A DNA stretch of 64,000 nt from Holophagaceae bacterium (lineage in GTDB: Bacteria > Acidobacteriota > Holophagae > Holophagales > Holophagaceae): assembly GCA_025361125.1 (NCBI GenBank), contig JANYBM010000115.1, positions 20,967-84,966 of the forward strand, in the 5' to 3' direction. The translations under genes were made by a program, and so were the position numbers. The notes under the pieces are model-generated. The model did not search any database, was not told the DNA's origin, and was given only the letters and a program-made list of their open reading frames with translations. Below, one piece after another: positions 21,255 through 30,521 of the stretch (the stretch's first letter is position 1; each line of letters opens with the position of its first letter).

Positions 21255-22075
21255 TGCTCCCATTTTTTATCTGGGGGGCTGAGCCACCTGCGCCAAGGGC
21301 ACCAGCAGAGCCATCCGTGCTGGTCGCACCCGCCAGGGAGAGTCCTGCGGACCTGCTCTTTCGGCAGGCCAAGAACCTGCGTTATGGCCAGCGTTGGTAC
21401 GAGGCGGCTGTTATCTACCGTCAGATCCTGCATGAATATCCAACCTACTCGCGGCTTGCGGAGGCCCGCTTCTGGCTTGCATCAACCCTTGAATCGGACC
21501 AACGCTGGGATAGCGCAGCAGACGCCTATTCGGAATTCCTTAGCCAACATCCCGACCAGAAACTGCTAAGCCGCGAAGCCAAGCTCAACCGAATTCATTG
21601 CTGGGGGATTCGCCAGGGGCAAAGTCTCCAGGCGGCACCGGGGCTTCTATCCGCCCTGGACGATCCTTCCGATGAAATCCAGGTGGCCGCCGCCCTTCAG
21701 CTCTCCAAGACAGGAGATCGCCGCGCGGTGGAAGCCTTGCAGAAGGGCCTTATGATCGCATCCTGCTCCGAACCTTGCCGTCTGGCCTTGCTGGGCATGG
21801 GCATGGAACCAAAATCAGCACCATCCAAACTGAATGGACGCTTTCTCGTGCTACGCATCCAGGAAAAGGGCAAACCGGATACGGTAACCATCCGCTTGGC
21901 CATGGGCCTAGCCAAAGCGGTTGCCGGCTACTTGAGCGACGCCCAGATTCAACAGGCCAGGCATAAAGGCGTAGAGCCGGACCGGCTGATGGACATGGCC
22001 TTGAATGCCCCCAAGGGAACGGTCCTCCTCTCTGTGGATGACAAGGACAGCAGCATCACCATCACTACCGAATAA
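21254..22075 (+). CDS. TPR/HEAT repeat secreted protein
   Basis: LLFRQAKNLRYGQRWYEAAVIYRQILHEYPTYSRLAEARFWLASTLES TolA/YbgF-like TPR, then HEAT-like segment. Confidence 0.6.
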   Translation: MLPFFIWGAEPPAPRAPAEPSVLVAPARESPADLLFRQAKNLRYGQRWYEAAVIYRQILHEYPTYSRLAEARFWLASTLESDQRWDSAADAYSEFLSQHPDQKLLSREAKLNRIHCWGIRQGQSLQAAPGLLSALDDPSDEIQVAAALQLSKTGDRRAVEALQKGLMIASCSEPCRLALLGMGMEPKSAPSKLNGRFLVLRIQEKGKPDTVTIRLAMGLAKAVAGYLSDAQIQQARHKGVEPDRLMDMALNAPKGTVLLSVDDKDSSITITTE

Positions 22076-23444
22076 CCCGCTCCCCCAACATCTCGGCGAT
22101 TAGAAAGGCCATCTCCAAGCTTTGGGTTTGGTTGAGCCTCGGGTCGCACCCGGTTTCGTAAGCTTGGTGAAGGTCCAGTTCCGAGAGCTGCTGACTGCCC
22201 CCCAGGCACTCGGTAACCTCTTGCCCCGTCAATTCGAAATGCACAGCACCGAGATTCGACCCGAGCGCACGATGAACCTCCAGTGTCTGGTTCAATTCCG
22301 CAAGGATCTGGCCGAAGTCCCTGGTCTTGAGTCCATGCGCGGTCACAAAGCCATTGCCATGCATGGGGTCGCAGCTCCACAGCACCGGATGTCCCGATGC
22401 CTGCACGGCCTCGATCAGTTTCGGAAGCAAGGCACGCACATTATCCACACCCAAGCGGGGGATCAGTACCATGTGGCCCACTTCTTTACCGGGATCTAGC
22501 ACGGTCAGTAGTTCGCGAACATCTTCGGCGGAAACACCCGGCCCCAATTTGACCCCAATGGGGTTACGGATGCCCCGCAGGTACTCGATGTGCGCACCGC
22601 TCAAAGCTCGGGTGCGCTCGCCCACCCATAGCATGTGCGCACCCAGGTTGTAGTGGTGGCCCATACCCGTATCTTCCCGCGTGAGTGCTTCTTCATATGG
22701 AAGCAGCAGGGCTTCATGGCTGGTGAAAAATTCACCGGTCCGAAGGTAAATGCCCTTGGTCCCAGCGATGGCGTCCACGAAATCAATGGATTCCCGCACC
22801 CGTTCAAGAATGTGGCAGTAGGTGTCTATTTTTCGAGTAGAGCCTTGCAGGTCCCAGCGCTCCGGGTGGTGCAGGTCCGCGAAACCGCCCACCACGAGGG
22901 CTCGTAGATGATTCAGCGTTGCCGCGGCGTGGAAATAGGCTTCCACCATGCGCCTGGGATCCGGACGGCGCGCGGCTTCCGTGGCTTCCGCTGAATTGAT
23001 GAGATCCCCCCGGTAACTGGGAAGCTCCACCCCGTCCACGGTCTCCGTTTCCTTCGATCGCGGTTTGGCATATTGTCCCGCGATACGACCCACTTGGAAT
23101 ACCGAGCGGCGGCCTCCATGCGTGATGACAACAGACATCTGGAGAAGAATGCGCAATTTGTCGGAGATCGCATCGGGCTTGCAATCCGCGAATTGTTCCG
23201 CACAGTCGCCACCTTGCAACATGAAGCGCTTCCCGAAGCTCGCCTCCGCGATGTGCGCGCGCAAATCCTCCACCTCTTCGGGCACCACTAAAGGGGGCAG
23301 GCCACTTAGTTGGCGCAGATTCGTTTGGAGCCCTTCTTCATCCTGGTAGTGGGGTTGCTGCGCAGCGGGCCTATGCCGCCAGCTACTGGGGCTCCAGGTC
23401 AACGGTTCAACTCTGGTTTCGGGGATGGGGGCGAGGGCTGGCAC
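22065..23444 (-). CDS. 3-deoxy-7-phosphoheptulonate synthase, class II
   Basis: MLQGGDCAEQFADC, GRIAGQYAKPRS, GRTRALSGAHIEYLRGIRNPIGVKLGP, WSCDPMHGN; start chosen at GTG (PALAPIPETR) with caggag SD 6 nt upstream. Confidence 0.93.
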   Translation of the reverse strand: MPALAPIPETRVEPLTWSPSSWRHRPAAQQPHYQDEEGLQTNLRQLSGLPPLVVPEEVEDLRAHIAEASFGKRFMLQGGDCAEQFADCKPDAISDKLRILLQMSVVITHGGRRSVFQVGRIAGQYAKPRSKETETVDGVELPSYRGDLINSAEATEAARRPDPRRMVEAYFHAAATLNHLRALVVGGFADLHHPERWDLQGSTRKIDTYCHILERVRESIDFVDAIAGTKGIYLRTGEFFTSHEALLLPYEEALTREDTGMGHHYNLGAHMLWVGERTRALSGAHIEYLRGIRNPIGVKLGPGVSAEDVRELLTVLDPGKEVGHMVLIPRLGVDNVRALLPKLIEAVQASGHPVLWSCDPMHGNGFVTAHGLKTRDFGQILAELNQTLEVHRALGSNLGAVHFELTGQEVTECLGGSQQLSELDLHQAYETGCDPRLNQTQSLEMAFLIAEMLGERVIR

Positions 23445-23462
23445 GGGTGGCTCCTGAAAGGA

Positions 23463-23497
23463 AAACCCCCGATCCGCACTAGGCAAATCGGGGGTTT
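23463..23497 (-). terminator. Intrinsic-terminator-like attenuator hairpin in the DAHP synthase leader
   Basis: 11-bp perfect stem AAACCCCCGAT / ATCGGGGGTTT, 13-nt loop, followed on the minus strand by TTTTCCTTT. Confidence 0.85.
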
Positions 23498-23518
23498 AAG
23501 GTCTGGTTCTGTTCTTGG

Positions 23519-23593
23519 TTAGTTCAGGCCCCCTCCGACTCGCGCTGAGGTGCGAAAGCCAAAGTAATAAAAGGAGGTCCTAAGAATGTTCAT
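23519..23593 (-). CDS. Leader peptide MNILRTSFYYFGFRTSARVGGGLN (attenuation leader)
   Basis: 24-codon ORF directly upstream of the terminator hairpin, with a cluster of Phe/Tyr codons TTT TAT TAC TTT GGC TTT. Confidence 0.8.
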   Translation of the reverse strand: MNILRTSFYYFGFRTSARVGGGLN

Positions 23594-23695
23594 GAATCCT
23601 GCCACGCATGGCGCGTTCCTCCACCATGCCTGAAACCGCATAAAGGATCAAGGTCTCCGCCCTCATCCTCCTGGTCCCGATAAGCTAAGAGCACT

Positions 23696-25498
23696 ATGTC
23701 CGTCTTCCGCCGCTTCTTCAAAGAGCATCTCGCCAAGCGCCTGCCAACCATCCTCGGCGGGAGTCTGCTGCTGCTTGCCGCGGGGCTATGTCAGGGCTTG
23801 CTGCTTTTTACGCTGAACTTCGTCTTCAAGGACAGCCTTAAGATGGGTGGAGGTTCCACCACCGGTGTTTTCGCCTGGGCAGATCACGCCAAGGCCTGGC
23901 TGATGGGGCAACTCCCCACCGCGTCGAGCCTTCAGGAATCCACGCTCTTTGTCCCAGTCCTGCTGGTCTCCATTTATTTCATGAAGGGCCTGCTTACCTA
24001 TCTGGGCACGCTCACCATGGTGAAAAGCGGGCTTCGGGCCACCCTGGAATACCGGGAGCGACTGTTCGGGCATCTGTTGCAACAGGAACCGGCCTTTTTC
24101 CAGAATCACCCCGTTGGCGAGTTGCTCACGCGGAGCATAAGTGATGTGGGCGCCGTACAGGGCATCGCTTCCAATCAATTGGCCGAAGCCGTAAAGGAAA
24201 TCTGCGTGGCCCTGGCCATGCTTATCACCATCCTGTTCATGAACTGGCGATTAAGCTTGACGGTCTTCATAGCGGGCCCCTTGGTGGTTTTACCGATCCG
24301 CAATCTCAGCCGCCGCATCCGTAACGTGAACCACCGCAACCAAGAGGCCTCCAGCCGCCTGTTGCAACGCCTCAAGGAAGTTTTTTCCAACATCCGCGTG
24401 GTGCTTGGATTCGCGCGGGAACCTTACGAGCTGAACCGTTTTCACCTTCAAAACGAAGAACTCTTTCGCTTGGGAATGAAGAGCGCGCGGGCCTCGGCTC
24501 TCAGCACTCCGGTGATGGAGTTGGTGGGGGGATTTCTGCTGGCGGGCATGGTCATCTACGCCGCCAAGGCCATAGGAGCAGGGCGCACCACCGGCCCTGA
24601 ATTCTTTACCTACCTGATGGCGGTCTACTCGCTTTACGACCCCTTGCGGCGACTTACAAAACTCAACAACGATGTGCAGGTGGCCGGTGCCAGTCTGGAC
24701 CGGGTCTACGCTGTGTTGGACAGGGAACCCCAGTTGCCCGTGACGGCAAATCCGAAGCCCCTTTCAATCCAACCTCAACGACTCGCCTTCGAGGCTGTGG
24801 GTTTCTCCTACGACGAAAAGCATCAAGTACTCCGTGGTATCACGCTGGAGGTGAACCGCGGCGAAACTGTGGCACTGGTGGGCGGCAGCGGGGGTGGCAA
24901 GACTACTCTGGTGAATCTGGTGCCCCGATTTTTCGATCCCACTTCAGGTCGGATCACCTTGGACGGTACGGACCTTCGTGAATTCGACGTGCGCGCCTTG
25001 CGCCAGATCATCGGCTTCGTGAATCAGGAAACCCTGCTCTTCATGGACACGGTCCATGACAACATCGCGTATGGCAAGCCGACCGGCCGCGAAGCCGTTG
25101 AAGCCGCAGCGAAAAAAGCCCACGCCCATGAGTTCATCTCAACCTTAGCAAAAGGCTACGATACGCCATTGGCGGAAACAGGATCGAGCCTGAGTGGAGG
25201 CCAGCGCCAGCGCATCGCCATCGCCCGGGCACTGCTGCAAGATCCACCCATCCTCATTCTCGACGAAGCGACCTCAGCTCTGGACACCGAGAGTGAGCGG
25301 GCCGTTCAGGACGCGCTCGAAGCGCTCATGCGGGACCGCACCACTCTGGTCATCGCCCATCGCCTGAGCACCATCCAGAAAGCCACGCGCATCGTGGTCC
25401 TGAAGCACGGCCTCATCGCCGAAACCGGCACCCACACAGAACTGCTCGCCCTCGGGGGCGAATACGCCAGGCTGCACGGAATGCAGTTCCAGGAATGA
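23696..25498 (+). CDS. ABC transporter ATP-binding/permease protein, MsbA-like
   Basis: N-terminal TM domain; GGSGGGKTTLVNL, LSGGQRQRIAIARALLQDPPILILDEATSALD. Confidence 0.92.
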   Translation: MSVFRRFFKEHLAKRLPTILGGSLLLLAAGLCQGLLLFTLNFVFKDSLKMGGGSTTGVFAWADHAKAWLMGQLPTASSLQESTLFVPVLLVSIYFMKGLLTYLGTLTMVKSGLRATLEYRERLFGHLLQQEPAFFQNHPVGELLTRSISDVGAVQGIASNQLAEAVKEICVALAMLITILFMNWRLSLTVFIAGPLVVLPIRNLSRRIRNVNHRNQEASSRLLQRLKEVFSNIRVVLGFAREPYELNRFHLQNEELFRLGMKSARASALSTPVMELVGGFLLAGMVIYAAKAIGAGRTTGPEFFTYLMAVYSLYDPLRRLTKLNNDVQVAGASLDRVYAVLDREPQLPVTANPKPLSIQPQRLAFEAVGFSYDEKHQVLRGITLEVNRGETVALVGGSGGGKTTLVNLVPRFFDPTSGRITLDGTDLREFDVRALRQIIGFVNQETLLFMDTVHDNIAYGKPTGREAVEAAAKKAHAHEFISTLAKGYDTPLAETGSSLSGGQRQRIAIARALLQDPPILILDEATSALDTESERAVQDALEALMRDRTTLVIAHRLSTIQKATRIVVLKHGLIAETGTHTELLALGGEYARLHGMQFQE

Positions 25499-26565
25499 AA
25501 CGCTCGGACTTTCATTTCGTTCTACCCGAAGAGTTGATTGCCCAACACCCGGCGGCACAACGGGATGGGGCGCGGTTGCTGGTGGTAGATGCGCAGATGA
25601 AAACGCTTGCGCACCACATGATCCATGACTTGCCAGACCTCATTCCGATGAATTCAGTGCTGGTGCCCAATGACGTGAAGGTCCGCCACGCGCGGTTGAT
25701 CCTGCGGCGCAAGGGCGGTGGGGCCGGTGAAGCATTGTTGCTTCGGGCTTTCGGCGATGGAACCTTTGAAGCCATGGTGCGACCCGGGGCGCGATTGAAA
25801 CCCGGGGCCATCGTGAAAGTGGTCGCCCCGGAAACGGGTGCTGAGCTGGCTGAATTGCAGATTGGCGAGACTCTGGATGAAGGTCTCCGCCGGGTTCGCG
25901 TTGTCCACGATGGCGAAGCTATGGATTGGGATTCAATAGATAGGATTGGTCGCCTTCCCTTGCCTCCATATATTTCCCATCTCGCGAATGCAACAGACGA
26001 AAGTCGCTATCAGACTGCCTTTCATGCGAGTGAAGGCGAAGCTGTTGCCGCTCCCACGGCGGGCCTGCACTTCACCCCTGAGTTGATTACAGCCTTGCAG
26101 TCCAAGGGCTGTGATTGGCTCCCTGTGCGGCTTCACGTGGGACTTGGAACGTTTCGCCCCATGACGGCGAACAACCTGGAGGACCACGCCATGCATGAGG
26201 AGCGCTTCGAGATCCCCGAGGCCACCTCATCGGCACTGTTGCCCACCTTGAGAGATCACACTCGCCCATTGGTTTGCATCGGCACCACCAGTTTGAGAAC
26301 GCTGGAAGCCGCCTGGGACGGTCATGAGCTCAAGCGATCCGGGTCCACCCGCATTTTCATCAAGCCCGGCTACTGCTTGCGCACTGCGGATCATCTCCTC
26401 ACTAATTTCCATCTGCCTGAAAGCACGCTCTTCGTGCTCGTCTCTGCTCTACTCGGGTTGGAGTTCGCCAAGGCCGCCTATGCCGAGGCTGTGGCTCAGC
26501 GCTACCGCTTCTTCAGCTACGGCGACGCGATGCTCATCCTCAATGCGCGGACGCGGCCAAGCTAA
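25495..26565 (+). CDS. queA: S-adenosylmethionine:tRNA ribosyltransferase-isomerase
   Basis: FHFVLPEELIAQHPA, AAPTAGLHFTPEL, HVGLGTFRP, TNFHLPESTL. Confidence 0.95.
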   Translation: MKRSDFHFVLPEELIAQHPAAQRDGARLLVVDAQMKTLAHHMIHDLPDLIPMNSVLVPNDVKVRHARLILRRKGGGAGEALLLRAFGDGTFEAMVRPGARLKPGAIVKVVAPETGAELAELQIGETLDEGLRRVRVVHDGEAMDWDSIDRIGRLPLPPYISHLANATDESRYQTAFHASEGEAVAAPTAGLHFTPELITALQSKGCDWLPVRLHVGLGTFRPMTANNLEDHAMHEERFEIPEATSSALLPTLRDHTRPLVCIGTTSLRTLEAAWDGHELKRSGSTRIFIKPGYCLRTADHLLTNFHLPESTLFVLVSALLGLEFAKAAYAEAVAQRYRFFSYGDAMLILNARTRPS

Positions 26566-26588
26566 GCCTGCCTAACGCCCAGAGCCGA

Positions 26589-26981
26589 CTATAAATACTC
26601 AATGAACTGGTGGATCACGGGAATCTTGTGCCGCTTGCCCTTGGAAGCTTGCAGGACGGATGTGACGGACATTCCCAGGCACCATAGCAGCCATATGGGC
26701 AATAGGACACGAAGCGCGAGGATTCCGAAAATCGGGAAAAGACCGGTCAGCACAAGTGCCAAGGCGACGATGATCTCTGTGAGCGCCAGCAACACGCCCT
26801 GCCGGGCGTTCCAAAGCATCTCTTCGTCTTCACGACACTGCAGGTAAGGGGCAAAAGCCCATGGCCCGGCGTAGCAAAGAATGAGATCCCTCAGGCGCTC
26901 GCCCTCGTAAAGCGGACCTTGCGCTTCCAGCTGCACGAAAACCTCCCCTTGGAGATTAAGCCGTGGTTCAAAAAACACCAA
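26589..26981 (-). CDS. Small membrane protein, DUF4870-like
   Basis: CYAGPWAFAPYL...MLWNARQGVLLALTEI, multiple TM segments. Confidence 0.45.
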   Translation of the reverse strand: MVFFEPRLNLQGEVFVQLEAQGPLYEGERLRDLILCYAGPWAFAPYLQCREDEEMLWNARQGVLLALTEIIVALALVLTGLFPIFGILALRVLLPIWLLWCLGMSVTSVLQASKGKRHKIPVIHQFIEYL

Positions 26982-27112
26982 GCCGTCAGAACGGCTTTGA
27001 GAGCCCTTCGCAAAGATTTCTAAACCATTCCGGGGTTCTGGTGTCCATCCATGAACCCATCCTTGCCCGGCAGGCTTTCCTCGTGGATGCTGGGACGTAC
27101 CCTTGAGGACCC

Positions 27113-27610
27113 ATGCGCCCAGGACGTTTCAGCTATCTGCTCGTCGTACTGCTAGCCGGTTGCGGAAGCGGAGGGGGAACCACCACCAACGGAGGGGGGA
27201 CCACGCCTCCTCCAGCCACGACCTGTCCTTTGCCCACGCCCATTGCCACACCAAGGTTCAGCACGGACATCTATCCGGCCCTAACGGGAGGAAGCTGCGG
27301 AGGCGCAAGCGCGACCAGTTGCCATGGGGGAAGCGCTTTGCCCAGCGGGCACATCAATTATTTCGCCACGGGGGCACGCTCCATCACCGATGTCTATAAC
27401 GACCTGGTGAATGTGGTTCCCTCGAACGCCCCTCCGGGATATTTCCGGATCGCAAGGCGTGATCCGGCCCATTCCTGGCTGCTGGTGAAAATCACGTCCG
27501 ATAATCCGGGCGGCGGGTATGGCACCCGCATGCCTCAAATCGGGGCGAACGTATGTCAGGCCACCGTTGACAACATCACCACCTGGATCAATGCAGACGC
27601 TCCGTACTGA
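27113..27610 (+). CDS. Lipoprotein with cytochrome c-like domain (atypical CX7CH)
   Basis: Lipobox LLAGC; STDIYPALTGGSCGGASATSCHGG...MPQIGANVCQATVDNITTWINADA. Confidence 0.6.
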   Translation: MRPGRFSYLLVVLLAGCGSGGGTTTNGGGTTPPPATTCPLPTPIATPRFSTDIYPALTGGSCGGASATSCHGGSALPSGHINYFATGARSITDVYNDLVNVVPSNAPPGYFRIARRDPAHSWLLVKITSDNPGGGYGTRMPQIGANVCQATVDNITTWINADAPY

Positions 27611-27643
27611 TGTTTCAGGTTTACACCACTGAAGTGAGGACCC

Positions 27644-29182
27644 ATGGCCACCTTTGATAGCCAGCAGAATTCCTGGACAGCTGCCGATGTGATGCATTTC
27701 GCTCGGCGGGCTGGCTTTGGCGTGACGCCCGAAATCGCAGCCACACTGGCTGCCCAGTCCCCATCCAGCACCATTGACGCCTGGATCAATCAGACCGCTG
27801 ATATGACCGCCTTCAATACGGCCCTGGCCAAAGCCGACGTAGTCAGCACCGGGGTCAATCAGTCCATACCGGCGGATCCCGCCCCGCACCCCTTCCGGCT
27901 GGAAGGCTGGCGTCGGCAAGGCGGCATTCCCAACGCCCAAGGGCATTTCGCCTGGCGCATGCAATTCAACCCGAATCCGCTTCAGGAAAAACTGGCCCTC
28001 TTCTACCACCAGCTGTTTGCCACCGGCGCCGAAAAAGTGGACAACACGGCCTTCACCGTGAAACAGATTGACCTATTCCGCGCCATGGGTACCGCCAAGT
28101 TCGGCGATCTGTTGCTGGCAGTCAGTAAGGATCCGGCCATGATGATCTGGCTGGATACGATTCTGGATCGCGTCCGTCCGGGCTCCAGCGATGTTCCCAA
28201 TGAAAATTACGCCCGCGAAGTGATGGAACTCTACTCCTTGGGCGTGGACAACGGCTACAACCAGCAGGACATCACTAACCTTGCCAAGGCCATCTCCGGC
28301 TGGACCTACACGCCATTGGACATTCAGACGGATCCCAATAATCCCCAGGTCCAACGAGGCAACGATGGGACCTTCCACGTGAACATGACCTACCACGCGA
28401 CCGGGACCATCCAGTTTCTGGGCGGCACCTTCGATATTGGCGCCCCCACTACTTACGGGGAGGGTTGTATCACTGCCATCCTCACCCAGCGAGGCAGCAA
28501 CTGCGCCGCCTTCCTGGCCAAACGCCTGCTGACCTTCTTCGTAAATCCGAATTTCAGTTCCGCAGCCTTGACGGATCTCCAGGCTTTGGTCCTTGCCCAG
28601 AATTTCGACATGAAGGCCATTCTGAAAGCCGTCTTCAAATCGGCCTACTTCTTCGATATCAGCAACCACTACAACCTCTACGAGGGCCCCGTGGCCTGGA
28701 TCGTGCGCATGAGCCGAATGCTCTGCCCAAGCCTTGCTGCCGCGACGGTGCCAACTCTGCCCAGCTTCCCGGCCTGGCGGGCCGTCGCGCCATACTTCCA
28801 CAATTCCGGCCAAAATATTCTGGATCCCGCCGGCCCCAACGGTTGGGCCGAACATACCGGCTGGATCAATAGCAACACCGCGCGCTACCGCGGAAAGCTG
28901 GCGGCTTCCTTGGCCCTCGGTGAAGTCCTGACCGGCTCGCAGCAGCTCTTCCCTTCCACTGTGGCAAGTTGGTTTCCTACCACGCCATCTTCGCCGCAGG
29001 CGGTCTACGACCGCTTGGCAGCACTGCTCCAACCCGCAACCGTTCCCGCCCCGGTCCAGGCCACCTGGCTGAACGGGCTATGGACCTCTGGCTTCTCATG
29101 GGACAACTCCACTGCGACCCAAGTCAAAGTGCGAGAACTGGCCTTCCTGATCCTCTGCTCTCCCCACGCCCAACTACACTGA
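27644..29182 (+). CDS. DUF1800 family protein
   Basis: MHFARRAGFGVTPE, PLQEKLALFYHQLF, NENYAREVMELYSLGVDNGYNQQDITNLAKAISGWT. Confidence 0.9.
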   Translation: MATFDSQQNSWTAADVMHFARRAGFGVTPEIAATLAAQSPSSTIDAWINQTADMTAFNTALAKADVVSTGVNQSIPADPAPHPFRLEGWRRQGGIPNAQGHFAWRMQFNPNPLQEKLALFYHQLFATGAEKVDNTAFTVKQIDLFRAMGTAKFGDLLLAVSKDPAMMIWLDTILDRVRPGSSDVPNENYAREVMELYSLGVDNGYNQQDITNLAKAISGWTYTPLDIQTDPNNPQVQRGNDGTFHVNMTYHATGTIQFLGGTFDIGAPTTYGEGCITAILTQRGSNCAAFLAKRLLTFFVNPNFSSAALTDLQALVLAQNFDMKAILKAVFKSAYFFDISNHYNLYEGPVAWIVRMSRMLCPSLAAATVPTLPSFPAWRAVAPYFHNSGQNILDPAGPNGWAEHTGWINSNTARYRGKLAASLALGEVLTGSQQLFPSTVASWFPTTPSSPQAVYDRLAALLQPATVPAPVQATWLNGLWTSGFSWDNSTATQVKVRELAFLILCSPHAQLH

Positions 29183-29201
29183 TCGCCGACCGGAGGGGAC
29201 C

Positions 29202-30521
29202 ATGTCTTCACGCCGTCAATTCATCCGAACCACGCTGGCTGGAAGCGCCGCCCTGGCAGGGCTCACCGCCTGTAGCGGAGGCAGTGGCACTTCAACCAAT
29301 GGAGGCGGACCGCCGCCACCGCCTACTCCTGCTATCACAGGGCCCATCCTTGTGCTGGTGCAGATCCAGGGCGGCAATGACTGGCTCAGCATGACGCCAC
29401 CCAACAGCGGCGCCAACGGTGGAGCCTATGCGAACAACCGCCCCGTCCTTTCGGCCATCACCGCCAACAACCTCACGGACCTGGGCAGCGGCGTGGGACT
29501 GAACAAGGATTGTACAGGTCTGGATTTACTCCATGCTGCGGGTAAGATCGCCTGGATGCCTGGGGTCGGAATGCCGAATCCGAACCTTTCACATTTCACC
29601 TCCACCGACTACTGGGGTGAAGGCGCCGCGGTACCCGACGGCACCGGCTGGCTGGGGCGCTGGGGGGACGCCGCCTTCTCAGCCTCGGACATTCTGCGGG
29701 GCGTGACCACGACTTCTGACATCATCCTGATGAATCATGGCCGTAAGCGGGATTTCGTGGCCGTCACCAGTTCGGCGGATTTCAACTACCCGACCTACTT
29801 GCGGAGCAGCGCACAGGTTCCAGATTCCAATTTTCTGAAGAGCGGATACGCCTACAACCTGAACAATCCCGGAACAACCATCGATGTCGCCGCCGCCGCC
29901 TCGGAAGGGAAGCTATTCTATGACGCGGCCAGCCAGTTCAGCACCCTGATCACTACCCGCACACCCTCGGTGCCCTATCCTGGAGACACCGGTTACGCCA
30001 TTGCGAACGTGAGCAACCAGCTCAGCACCCAACTGAAATTGGTGGCGCAAATGATCGCCAGCGGCATTCCCGGCCAAGTCTACACCGTACGCCTGGGGGG
30101 CTTCGACACCCACAGCAACCAGGTGAACGACTATCCCAAACTCATGCGGGCCCTGGGCGGCAGCATCAAAGCCTTCTATGACGATCTGGCCACCATCACT
30201 ACCACCGTGAACAGCCAGTCCGTCAAGGCTCAGGACCGGGTCATGGTGGTGGGGTGGAGCGAATTCGGTCGCCGCATCAAGGAGAACAACGGCGGCACGG
30301 ATCATGGCACCGCCATCCTTTCCTTCGCCCTGGGCAACATGGTTAAGGGCGGCTTCTACGGCCAGGGCTACCCGGATCTCACCAAGCCCGACACCAACGG
30401 GAACATGGTTTTCACCACGGATTTCCGCAGCCTCTACGCCACCCTTTTGGAGAAATTCCTGGGCTACAGCGATAGCAAGGGCATCCTGGGCGCTACTTAT
30501 CCGACACTCGGGTTTCTTTAA
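29202..30521 (+). CDS. DUF1501 family protein with Tat-type signal and lipobox
   Basis: SRRQFIRTTLAGSAALAGLTAC; QIQGGNDWLSM, LGGFDTHSNQ, WSEFGRRIKENNGGTDHGTAI. Confidence 0.92.
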   Translation: MSSRRQFIRTTLAGSAALAGLTACSGGSGTSTNGGGPPPPPTPAITGPILVLVQIQGGNDWLSMTPPNSGANGGAYANNRPVLSAITANNLTDLGSGVGLNKDCTGLDLLHAAGKIAWMPGVGMPNPNLSHFTSTDYWGEGAAVPDGTGWLGRWGDAAFSASDILRGVTTTSDIILMNHGRKRDFVAVTSSADFNYPTYLRSSAQVPDSNFLKSGYAYNLNNPGTTIDVAAAASEGKLFYDAASQFSTLITTRTPSVPYPGDTGYAIANVSNQLSTQLKLVAQMIASGIPGQVYTVRLGGFDTHSNQVNDYPKLMRALGGSIKAFYDDLATITTTVNSQSVKAQDRVMVVGWSEFGRRIKENNGGTDHGTAILSFALGNMVKGGFYGQGYPDLTKPDTNGNMVFTTDFRSLYATLLEKFLGYSDSKGILGATYPTLGFL

